NCBI GenBank assembly: GCA_004802725.1
Contig: SGPM01000076.1
Location: forward strand, 28,604-92,603
Direction: 5' to 3'
DNA length: 64,000 nt
Origin: Antrodiella citrinella
Lineage: Eukaryota > Basidiomycota > Agaricomycetes > Polyporales > Steccherinaceae
Position numbers and translations under genes: made by a program. Within the stretch, counting starts at the first letter, position 1. Each line of letters starts with the position of its first letter. Below, in pieces: positions 48,009 through 59,313 of this stretch. The notes under the pieces are model-generated. The model did no database searches. It had not been told where the DNA came from and was given only the letters and a program-made list of their open reading frames with translations.

Positions 48009-49012
48009 ATGTCTTTATCTGCTACTGAAACTACTGTGTCTCGCTCTGACAATACTATTCCCGGTAGAGTCACAGAATACAAATATGGGAATAGATGGAC
48101 TCACGTATGTTTGAAGTTACTCTTACACTATCGCAATCTAATCAGACCATAGGCTGGAGATCCTGAAGAGTCGCATTTCTTTAAATGCACTCTGATATTT
48201 CGGCACTCTCTGCATCTTGTGATGTTGAAAGTAACATTGAAATTCAACGATCGAAGTGGACATTGTACGTTTGAGCTTAACAGCACTATGAACATCATTC
48301 TGACTGTGGTCTCAGATGATTCAAAAGCATGGACGCTGTTTGAAGATCAGATGACGGTGATAACCGACGATTGTGAGTTCTAGTTGTGTCAATTCTCAAC
48401 GATGAGCTTACAGACTCTAAACAGTACAAGATCAACCAGATGTTGCATCACAACTCCGTCATTTTGTTAGTGTATCGCCCACTATGCAAGGTATACATAT
48501 CGGATTGTTCTGTGCACTATTTACTCATATATTCTCTAGAGTATAGGACTGCGTCATCCAAGCTGCTATTTCAGTTCCTCCGAGAACATAGCATTGAACT
48601 TCAACGGATCATCAACGAGCAAGCTGCTAGTATTCTCCAGCAAAGTGCTTGGGCTATTGCTGGGTATATTCCTACCGATGATGAGCGTTTATCTGTTTTT
48701 TTAAGACGCATGGACACACTTTACCTGCGACTTTCTATTCCCGTTATTATTCATGNTGCACGTTCAGCCATGACTGAATTTNTATCTGATCTTTCAGACA
48801 TAGATTCACCAGTTTATTTTTCCTCATTTGCAGAAGGCGTACCTCTGGAAAGAGTGTCTGTTCTTTTGAAAAATGCTGTTGAGCGTATTCAATTGCAAGG
48901 CCAGCTTTTTACTGCAAGTTGTGACATGTATCTGACTTATCAAGAACTGTGGCATCAGGATGTACAGATTCATAGTAGTAACAGATACCCTAGACAGCAT
49001 TATGCTTCCTAA
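48009..49012 (+). CDS. Hypothetical protein, multi-exon
   Basis: Starts at ATG 48009 ('MSLSATETTVSRSDNTIPGR'). Four exons can be joined: 'VTEYKYGNRWTH' to 'AGDPEESHFFKCTLIFRHSL' (intron 48103-48153), then through 'WTLFEDQMTVITDD' to 'LQDQPDVASQLRHF', then 'YRTASSKLLFQFLREHSIEL' to a stop at 49010-49012. The last exon is helical, with 'LRRMDTLYLRLSIPVIIH' and 'LERVSVLLKNAVERIQLQGQ'. Two Ns fall in coding positions. I recognise no domain. It converges on the dioxygenase gene, 113 bp from its stop. Confidence 0.55.
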
Positions 49013-49125
49013 TTATTATGCAGTCTGTGTTTTACTTGAAACAATTTCATTCAAAAGAATAACATTTAATGTGATGATTGTAAGACAATATTTTAAAGCT
49101 ATTGAATATAGTCTATAAAACTCTA

Positions 49126-50852
49126 TCATTTATCAGCATTGACAACATCAATCCAACCAGCAAATCCATTTTCTGGCGTCCAAACAGTGCTGGAACTATC
49201 AGTATGGAGCACCAAAGATCCCCTCTCTCCAGAATAATCTAAATTATAATGAGAGATTTTGGTAGAAGGGAAGATAATAAAATCACCGCTGCGCAAGGCA
49301 ACAATAAGTCCAAGCTCCACTAGGCCTAGTTCACCACCAGTGAATTCACCAAANGGTAATACCAAACAAAGATGAAGATCTTTTGGATCACGATGAACNT
49401 TGGTGCGGACATTGATGTTGAGAACAAAGCCGTGGAAAGGGTAGGCTGGACTGGACTCAAGGAAAGGAGTGGATTCAACTGTAAAACTGATAGTTTCAGT
49501 GTCATCAGGCAGATGGTTTTGAAGCTATCAAAAGAATATTCAATAAACTATACAATCATAATTACAAANAGTACTCACCTTAGTTTCAAGAGCTCTAAAT
49601 AAAGGATCAAAACATTTCTTCAAGACATCAAATTCTTCTTGGTTGTCCAGAAGCTCTTTTGCAGGATATGGTGTAAGTTGACCACGGTTGAGAGGTCGAA
49701 TGCCACCAGATGCATTTTCCAACACAAGATTAGCTGGGTCTGTGTTTTCTGGAGCGTCATGTCCCTATAAAAAATAAGTTAGCAAACAGATCATATGATA
49801 TAAATGAAACTCACCTTTCNTCCATATCTTGCATATGTACAAGTGAAATGAATAGCAGAAAAGCGAGGTACAGTTGCTTCCTTGGTATCCACAGGACGCA
49901 TAACTGACTTGGGATGATAATTGACCATCACATTCTTAATGGTGTGGAAGGTGTTGTTGTGAACAGCACTGGGAAGGTTGCCATTCATATAGACCAAAGT
50001 ATCTCCATGCTTATCCAAAAGCAAGATTTCCTTCCTGTTGAAAGAATGAAGTTAATANAATAAGAATAAATTAGAAAAATCACTCACTTATCAAAGACAG
50101 CTGGTTCTATTCTTAAGTAATCCTTCTCATTTTTCTTGAGTCCTGTTTTCCTACTATACAGCTTGGCCAGCTGATCTCAATGTAAGTCAAAGAATCTAGA
50201 AAAACTAAGCAAAATTACTTACCTCTTCAGACAGACCTTCAATATTCTGTACAGGTTTTGCAAGCTTAGCCAACTGCCTCTCACAATCAGTCCACTTGAT
50301 CCTCTCAGCAGTGTCATCTGTCCCATTAGGATAAGGCACAGACTTGATCATCCTAGACCTAAGATTGAAATAAGTCTTGACAGCGANGAACTCTGGATGA
50401 TCGGGACAAGGAGTGTAGGGCTTGTGTTTGATGATAGAGGAATGAGATCGAGGAAGAAGCTTGCAAGTGACAGATGATTTCAGAGCTAGAGCAGCAGCAG
50501 CAGTTGGAGAGGGGGGTGGATTGAGAGTGATGTTACTGAAACTGAAGTCCTGGGTTAGACTAGCCAGTGAGAGAGATTCATCAGAACTAGAAAGTTGAGT
50601 GAGGCATGAATCCCAGTCTGAGCTTCTATCCAGAAAACGAAAGGCACTGATCAAGAGTAAGTAATTTTTCTGAGATATAGAATTCAAAGCTCACTTGTTG
50701 GGTATACCAGCATAAAACCTATCTGTCTCTGTAAGATCCCCACACTGAAGATCAACAGATGTGTTCAAATCAGTCAAAAACTTTGAAGGAAACATACTTG
50801 CTTTAGAGGCCGGTAAACGGCAGAACGATTCCTGAATATCTTTTTCCTCCAT
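49126..50852 (-). CDS. TET/JBP-like 2-oxoglutarate/Fe(II) dioxygenase
   Basis: About 500 residues in five exons from ATG 50852 ('MEEKDIQESFCRLPASKASM'). The catalytic C-terminal part reads 'VHRDPKDLHLCLVLPFGEFT', 'GGELGLVELGLIVALRSGDF', 'IIFPSTKISHYNLDYSGERG', 'SLVLHTD'. This gives the HxD iron ligands (HRD), the distal iron-binding His ('ISHYN') and the 2-oxoglutarate Arg ('GERGS'), in the double-stranded beta-helix order of TET/JBP enzymes, which oxidise 5-methylpyrimidines in DNA. Upstream exons contain 'YHPKSVMRPVDTKEATVPRF', resembling the region before the core in this family. Basidiomycete TET/JBP genes are known to be spread by transposons (KDZ elements). Here the neighbour is a Helitron whose stop lies 136 bp upstream. 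A TATA box is at 50915-50924. The DNA substrate is inferred from the family only. Confidence 0.7.
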
Positions 50853-50914
50853 CCTATAATAGCCTAAAAGTCTTCTCTGATACTTTGCACAATATTCACA
50901 CCCTCCTCCATCCC

Positions 50915-50924
50915 TTTATATAAA
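50915..50924 (-). promoter_or_regulatory. TATA box of the dioxygenase gene
   Basis: TTTATATAAA, about 65 bp upstream of ATG 50852 and inside the 136-bp gap after the Helitron stop. The dioxygenase thus has its own promoter rather than depending on read-through. Confidence 0.55.
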
Positions 50925-50988
50925 TCCTGACCTGATATATACACTATATCTGAAAACAACTCCTTTTATACTTCAAAACTCTTTGATC

Positions 50989-53900
50989 CTACTGCTTCAC
51001 ATATACAAGACATGAGAGTTTCTTTCCTTTTACTTTGTGCAAAATAGCTGGCTCTATATTAACCAAGTTACCCTCAAATACACAGTTTCTTCTGGTGGAT
51101 ATACCATCATTGAACCATATTGAACCATCAGCTGTAATGACTCTGGATACAAAGTGCTCATGGCCAAAATAAATAAGACCAGCCAGATTATATTGCTTAT
51201 TCTTTATGAATATGTTGGGAGAAATTTGGACAGCCATGTCACTCACAGAAAATACCATCACCTCAGGCAATAATCCAATCACCTTTGATTTAATGATCAG
51301 ATGTTGCCTGCAGTTTGGACATTTCTGCATGCTTTTATGAGTCCATAATGGTTTGAGCCATTCTTGAATTGTCTTGTTCTTATATGAGCCTAACTTGGTT
51401 GGATAAGATTTCCAGTAGCTTGCTGTGCAGTTCCATACTACTTGTGAATTGAACATATGATCTGAGCGATAGTCACAGGCAGTGCAAATTGAAGTGGACT
51501 GCATATAAGACTCATCAGTTTTCAGAAACTCTATGCATAGCTCGTCAATGCTGGTACCTCTGCCATCTGTGATGGGAAACACATTACTGTCTATTCTGCT
51601 TAGCTCATTTCTCATCTGATCTCGTNCATTCTCCAAGGTAGACTGTCTCAAGTTCACACTTTGCAAGTGCTGAGTGAACAAAGCCAGGTGCTCATTCTGG
51701 TTTGCTATTCTGCCCCAAGTACTTTTGGTGTTTCTGAACACGTTGAGCAAAATACTAAAGAGACTGTCATAAGCGCAGCTTTGATTACTCCACTCAAAAC
51801 CCACAGGTTCATCGTANGTGCTGTCAGGAGAACCTGTTGTACACAGTTTCTTTCCTTGTGGTTGTTGTTCATCGGTAGTTGCATCGTCTTCATGTTTTCT
51901 TTTCTTGCTAGGGCCAGGCACTGATCTCAATTGCACTGTAGCTGTACTTGGCACGGTCGATGGTACAGCTGTTTCTACCGGAATCGCATTCAGCTTACTC
52001 AGCGGCTGAGACCCTTTAGCTAAGACAAAACGTGACATGTCCGCCTTTTTGGTAGATTTTTTGGGAGCACGTTTCTTTGGTTCCTTTTTTGTCTTGTCGT
52101 CTTTCTGCTTTGCTTTCTCTGACCCTTCTGATATGTGTTTGAAGGCAGTAGTGTCCTGATCTGTTACTTGCACAATATCATAGCTGTCTTCATCTGACCA
52201 GGTCAAGGCAGAATGCACATGTGAAGGCATGTGGTTCTTTCCGGTCTTAGTGCGGTAAGAATAAATCAAGGCATTTCTTGTCTCTCCATATACACCCTTG
52301 GGCAGTTTCTGGTGGTATTTCAGCTTGGTAATCTCGTCCAACATTTCTAGATCTCTGAACTCTTGTCGCAATTCTCGGGATAATCCACCGGTAAGCTTTT
52401 CACTAGCAAAACCCTGGATAAGTAAAGTCCCATCGTAGGTGGACCCTCTTGACAAACACGTGTATATGGACTGGTGTGAACTGCAATTGTGTAAGTCACA
52501 CACATTGTAAGGCCGTGTTCTGCCTTGGGAGTTAAAATCTGTCATTGCAAAGTTTGGTAATACATGGACTTGGTAGCGCAAAATATTCTTGACTTTGCCG
52601 CTTGGAAATTTACAGGGAATGTTTTGTTGATCTGCACTTATGGGCACTACATTCTCTGGAAGACCTTTGATGTGAACCGGCTTGTGCACACTTGTCAGAC
52701 GCACAAACAGAGTGGTCAAGGCCTCTTTTCCTTTGGCTATGGGTCTTGACTTCCAACCGACCACTATGCCTTCGGCACCATTGGTNACACCGCATTCTGT
52801 TGCTAAGTTGGATTTCACCATGACCGGCATTCCCAGGCAAATGGACAGCTTGGACGGCAAATTCTTGGTAAACTCAGGCCTCATACTCCACAGACGCTGC
52901 TGCATGTCTTCTGTCATCTCATTTGACTTTCTGGAGGGATCAACCACTTTCTTGCGTGCTTGCTTACTAAGCTCATCGTTCTTGTTTGANGTNGAAGANG
53001 GATAAGAGTCCATNGAATAGAATGTGTGCANCTCTTGTTGNGTATCTGCNGCAAANACATGTGCTTTTGANTCGTTNATTTCATCTCGCTCATAGTTGTA
53101 GCGTATAATGATGGACACATGCTTGAACTTGGGATCTGATATCTTAGGACACGTAGGCGACTGCGATGTAATTCTAGATCTGAGCAGGGCAAGGTCATCA
53201 GGGGTGCATGACTTGTATCTCAGATTCTCAAGCATCGTTCGAAACTTGGCATCCATTGCGGTCTGTGAACGCTGTCTCATGTTCTGCCTGAGGATGACCA
53301 CAGTTGTACACATGTGCCATATGCATTTTCCCATGGTATCTTCTTGCTCTTTGTCGCTGTTGGTTTTGTGTAAAATAGTTTGTACACGATGAGCGTACAA
53401 TGCAGGTCCTTTGGACACAGGAGCTAACTGCGCAAAATCTCCAGCCAAGATGACACTTTTACCGCCAAACGGCTTGTCGTATTCNCCCATGGCATTGCAC
53501 ATTTTGGCCGAGATCTTGTTCAGTGACTTGCAGTCGATCATAGACACCTCATCGATGAAGATGTAGTCAATATGGCTCAGTCGGTTGTGAATCTGCGCTT
53601 TTGTGGATGACGAGTCAGATTTACCCACGGTGAACTGGTTGATCCCAAGTATAGAATGGTACGTTGAACCTCCAATCAGGGCAGCAGCGGTACCAGTAGG
53701 TGCAAGACACTGGAATCGATACTCTTCGTCACGCTCAGTGTACAATGCAATCAACGCCTTGATGACTTGAGATTTGCCAGTGCCAGCCATACCCCCAAGA
53801 TACATAAGTAACTGCTCACCGCTGTCTTGCACGGAGTGATTAGCAATGATACGAAACGCTCGCTCTTGCTCTTCATTCAATGTGAAGTCTTTGACAAACC

Positions 53901-56900
53901 GACTGATCATCACTTTGTTGACAGGATCATTGGGCACAAACGACTTTGTGAGATAGCTCTTGTTGACGACTTTGACCTCGTTGACTTCCGACGGGAGCCC
54001 AGAAGCAGATTCTCCATTGACTTTCTTTTTCTTTGCCTGATCCGCTCGATCTTCCAGGACAGTGTCTTTTGCCTGCTTCAACAACGCTTTCCACACTTGA
54101 GACGGTTGAGACTCTCCGTTGGTAGGCTCTGAGACGTGGGTGTCTAGCTTTTCTCCACTCTCTGTGAGAGCATCTATTTTGGTAAGGTGCGTCTTCAGCT
54201 TCATAGCGTTGATTTTGTTTCTATAATACGCATCTGTGCCTTTGTCCAGCTCGTTCTCTTGTTCTGCTATGCGAACCTCATTTTCTAACTCAGCCAGATC
54301 GATGTTATCGTCTAGCAAATCATAGGCACCTTGCTGATACTCCTCATCAGCGTACATGGCTAATTTGGCTTGCAAAAGTCCTGCTTTCTTCTGTGCTGAG
54401 AAATCGTCCCTTGCGTCGTTGCATTCATATCTGATATGAAAGAATTTGATGATCTCAGACTGTCGGTGTGAGAAATTATGTGCATTGAATGTAGCATCCC
54501 ACCCGTAGCCCTCTTCTTTCAGATCCTTGCCTGTCCTCCACGGTTTGAACAGCATGAGCATTACCGCACAGTAATCTTCACGGTTACCGGCATCTTTGCG
54601 GGGAAGTGAACCACCAACAAAGTTTGGCACGTAGCTTTCATCTCCTGAACATAGATGTGCACAATGCGTCTCTGCTTGAGGATGGTCTGGGTGAAACGGA
54701 TAGTACTCAGTTTTGAACTCTTGCGCAGTGATCTCGTCTTTGTGTTCTGCCTCGTACGCGGCCAAATCTCCATAATCAGTGGTGACATCTGACACGTATT
54801 GCTTTGGCAACTCTTTCCAGCTCCGTATACCGATGTGCTCCAAGTACGTGTCGAGAGCAGCAGCTGCACTCATGTTGGAATAGGCTTCCCACGTTGTATC
54901 GCCTTTTTCCCACCTGACTAGAAACTCGACTTGTCTTCCAACCCATCTGTGGTTGCGTATACTTTCTATGACCCACTGCTGATTCTCAACTTTCTTGATC
55001 TTTTTCTGTGAGGCTTTGGTTGTTTTCTCTGCGCGGCGTATCCAGTCGTACAGGGTGATATTTTCAAAGTGCTGGGGTCTGTAAAGATAGTCCATGACGA
55101 TGGACAGCCCCACGACCTGCTTCTTGGATTTTCCCATCACCACTTTCTCTGGTCTTGGGTTTTCCTCGCTCTCGACTCCCCAAGCCTTGAGTGCTTCTCG
55201 GAAATAAAGTCGCCAATAACATGTTCGGAATTTGTGGCCTGTGTAGTGGTCGTCATGCTTCAATAAGTACAGCGCTGCCATGGGGGCTCCAATCTCACTA
55301 CGGCTCGTCAATGCATTGACAATCTTTGTGATGAGTGCTCGGGCCTTCTCGACTCTAGGCTGGTCTGACGCTACAACGTCTGGATTCTTTGAGAAGACGG
55401 TACGTATGGCTTGGAACATGACGTGTGTTTTGAGAGGGGTCTTTGTGATGTAGTCTGTCACATAAGCGATCACAGACTTGATGGCCGTACCAGAGAGCAA
55501 ACTCGTAACATCGGTGTTGCAGCGCATCAGGTATGTCACAATGGGAGTGAACCAGTTCATCCANGGCTCTCCTTTTTTCATGTTCAAGTACCCACTGTCT
55601 GCATCGACCATGGTCTCTGGGAACGTCTCCCGTGGAAACCGTGCCTTGCAGTTTCCGTTGCTGTCCATGCATCCCGACACAATCTTTTCTTTACCGCTGT
55701 TGTCGGAAACCGCTTTTCGACACTGATGTCGGTTGGACAGCCATAGCAGGATATCGATCACTTTCTTTGTCTTTTTCCACCACGGCTTCATCTTCTCGCA
55801 CTGATCACATGAGCCACAATGCTTTTCGCACAACNCAGGGCATGTCTCAGGTATCTTTTGTGTTGGTAACATGATTTTTGGATCAATTTCGGTGGGATCA
55901 GGCTTGCTTGGCGGTACCGTTTCTCGTACTTCTGGCTCCGTCCCATTAAAAAATTCNCCTTGATGTACGCTCTCAAGATATTGAACCATGTCCGCTTGGA
56001 AGGTAGACGTTGGATCCAAGATACGCTCACGAATCTCTTGTGGAGTGAGCGAGTTTTGAATCCACACCAACATGTGCAAGTGCAAAGTCAGTCNTCCTTG
56101 CTGCTCCACCGTACCATAATATGCAGATGTTTTCCCATACAATCCACGTCCTTGTCGTTTTACACCCAGTATATGATGAAGAAACGACTCAATCATGAAC
56201 TTGAAAAATCTGGCACCCGCAACGGGGTTGTTTGCAATGAGTCGTAGTCGATCGTCTTTGTGTCGAAACAGATCTGGTTGAAATGTCTCTTGTGTATCTG
56301 CATAATACAATGCAATGGGATGCTCTATGTCTGCAGGTGACAACNTAATATACCACGACGGTGCACCTAAGTATGATGTCAATGCCCAGATCTCGTTGCG
56401 CATGTGCTTCTTGCTGGTCACAGATCCGTCCACACGCCCGTTGACAAAGTCAATGTCTCGCAACACTTGATAACAGTCTTTTTCTTCTTGGGAGAGCGCT
56501 TTTGCTGAGATGTCACTTTCCAGTCGGTTGATGAGATTGGACAAGACATTGTCGTCCAAGTTCAACAGACGGTTGGCCACGTCCTCAAAATGGTGACGTT
56601 CAGCCATGAGAAATCCACCTTTGGCGCATTTTTTGATTTGCTGATGGTTGAATGCAATAAGACAGAAAGTTGCGTCCAGCTGAAAGCGTTTGTCATGATA
56701 CATCAGCAGGCATCGTGTGCGTCTCTCATCCGATATACCGCCTTCAATCTTTTCATTTTCAAAGCCACCTAATCCGTAAGGAAACAGCCAGGGAAACATC
56801 TGAGGATACAGTTGGGGGTTGTGGTAGATAGATTGCGGTTGACTGTCATGTCCAATACCCAGAATGTAGCNATCTGACTTGAAGCGTTGAACTGCTATCC

Positions 56901-58941
56901 CTCGCAACTTCTGAGGATTCGTTTTCTCCATGTCTGTCAGCTGCTCTCCCGTGATGCCGTGCACGACAAACGGACATTGACCGGATTCAACACCACCTTC
57001 ATCTTCTCTATGGGGTGTCACCGCACTGGCTTCTTTTTCAGCAAAGATGTCAGACTTGTGCCAGTCGATAATGACNGGAGGTGTGTCTTCAGGATATTCC
57101 TTGAGGTTTTCCTCCGATATTTCCAAGTCTGCGTAGTCTTGGTGATTTAGCTTCAACCAATCTAGTGCTTCTCGCACTTTCTTGTGTCGCACTAGGAACG
57201 GTGTTCTCTTCCAATCCTCGTTTGTAGGCAATGTCGACCCGATGTATATGAATGCCAATACTTCATCTAATTCTTCTCTTTTGGGGGGCAGCACGCTGTA
57301 CACCTTTGGCATGGGAACAGCAAANGAAATCGCATTTGCCTTCAACCGATGTAATCCTTGCATACCCGACTTTGAGAATCGCATGACACAGTAGTTATGG
57401 TTGACTCGAGAGATAAGCATCTTTTCTGTCCAGGACAGATTCTGCAGTTCTTCTGGTACGTCTCCCAGCCATTGTCCGTTTGCAAGAGCGGTTATGGGAA
57501 CCGTGTTTTTGAGCAGACTGTTCTCACATTTAGTGCAGATGTGACTACACGACTGGTCTAATACAGGACCCTCGATGTGTGTAACTGGATCTNTTGTGTC
57601 TTTGCGTTCTACTCTGGTGACCTGGTATTCTGGACCGTCCGCCAACTGGTTCAAATCTGCTTTACTTTTCTTCAGTGATCTCAGCGATGTTTGGATATAA
57701 AGTTGGCCACATACAGCACAGCCGCTCTCGTTAATGTTTTCTGACTGCATGTTGTTACAGAACCCACGTACCGTTTGTGAAATGAGACCATCTNTAGGTG
57801 GCTTTGGAGGAAATTCTGCGCGTTTCTTTCTCATATGTTCTGCGTGTTTTTGCTTATAGTTTTTGTCATGTTTACGCTTTTCTGTCAGTTGTTTGTGTTC
57901 TGTCTTGTACTTCTCTGCATTCTTTGCTTTAGATTTCTTTACCCGTTCAGCGTTAGAAACAACGGACATGACTTGTTTGAAACAAGATAAGTGCTTTGGA
58001 CATCTACAATCATGAGATCCGTACAGCTCTTTTATCTTGGCCAATGAGATGTTACGCTTTGGAACATCAATGTCATGTAAGGTAAGGATCAATTTCAGTA
58101 GCGGCATGTTGAGCCTGCTCATCAAATATGAGACGGGAATGTCAAGATGTAATCCCGAACATGTCTCAAGATGAGATTCTGAGACGTAATCAATATATTC
58201 AAACACGCTGTTCTCTTGGAACGACATAGCGCTGTCGTCCATGTATGGCTTTAGCTCGGTGTAAGCCCATTTCTTGCTTTTCTTTGTATTGACTTCTCCG
58301 CCACCGCCACTTAGGAAATTGTGGTAAGGATAGCTGATTCTGGGCCATAGCGTCTTTGCATGTATGGGAGGTTTCACTTCAAACAACGTAATCTGCTGTA
58401 TCATCAAAGAAAAGGTGGTTCTCCTGATACAATTTCTTCTTATACGTAGATAGGCTAGGTGCTTATAATACGCTACACGAGCCTTCTTTCTCCAGAGTTC
58501 TAGTATGTGCCATATGCCATATGACGCATGCGCCGAGACATCAGATATNATTGTGATGAAGACAACACGACAGTGACTGTAAGAGGCGCAAGATCTCACA
58601 GACACGGTGGACATTGAAGATAAGGTCTCCACCAGAACCTTACCGTCAAGCGGCATAGATATTTCTGACACGGTCTCTATGAAACTCTGATGCAAAGACC
58701 CCACAGGATCTGCAACACGCATGACTGTCGTATAATCATGTCTAGCATCACAATATGTCAGCGACAGTCTTCAAATAGACGTTCAGGAGACTACATACCT
58801 GATGGGGATCACGTTGAAACCCAGCGAATGATCTGGGNTCCATACAACCATGACATCAGAAGCTGTCTTTAGCTTTACGGAGAGCAAGATACATATGTAT
58901 CCCAGTGCTATCACGGCGGTGAGTATATGCTTGAAATTCAT
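50989..58941 (-). CDS. Helitron Rep-helicase with chromodomain and USP-like peptidase
   Basis: A giant protein of about 2,630 residues in two exons: ATG 58941, a 57-bp intron at 58742-58798, then one uninterrupted exon to 50989. The leader 'MNFKHILTAVIALGYICILL' is hydrophobic. Order of domains: a DUF6570 region ('LANGQWLGDVPEELQNLSW', 'PPKREELDEVLAFIYIGSTL'); the Helitron-like Rep ('APSWYI.LSPADIEHPIALY', 'FLHHILGVKRQGRGLYGK', with the HUH-type 'LTLHLHMLVWI' near residue 930); a chromodomain near 1300-1355 ('VESIRNHRWVG..QVEFLVRW' and 'TTWEAYSNM'); a Pif1-type helicase with Walker A 'GGMAGTGKSQVIKAL' (about 1695) and Walker B 'IFIDEVSMID'; a nuclear basic linker; and a C-terminal USP-type peptidase ('SNQSCAYDSLFSIL' near 2365, a CxxC...CxxC pair, 'EHFVSRVITADGSIWFNDG' near 2575). 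By family it nicks and unwinds for rolling-circle transposition. The chromo and USP additions are unusual. Many Ns give X residues but the frame stays open. Confidence 0.85.
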
Positions 58942-59313
58942 TGAGAGTTAGGTTGGGCTGTGAGCTGGCACGTCGTCGAAGATGAGTGTTTGTGGCAAAG
59001 ACCTAGCGCTTGATCAAGAGTATATTGAGACTGAATCTTATCTTATCTTCATGCTCACGCTTAATGTTTGGACCACAACGCGAAGATGAAATTGGGCAGT
59101 ACGGTAACTAGCAACATATCGGGATATGTCCATACAAGAGTGCAAGTAAAAACGAACAACGGAAAAGCAAAACAAAAGTGGCCATCTAATAATAAATAGA
59201 AAAGAGGTGGTACAGTTGTCGTGTCATGAAGGGATCGTCAAAGGTCAAAGGTCAATACGTGTATAGCATGTGAGTGAGCGTGGAAGATATCGTGCAATGC
59301 CAGTCTGGGGTCA
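58942..59313. other. Gap upstream of the Helitron protein
   Basis: These 372 bp hold the promoter of the Helitron gene and the 3' flank of the AT-hook gene. A doublet 'gtcaaaggtcaaaggtcaa' lies at 59237-59255. A Helitron 5' end (TC) would be expected in or beyond this gap, but I cannot place it. Confidence 0.4.
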
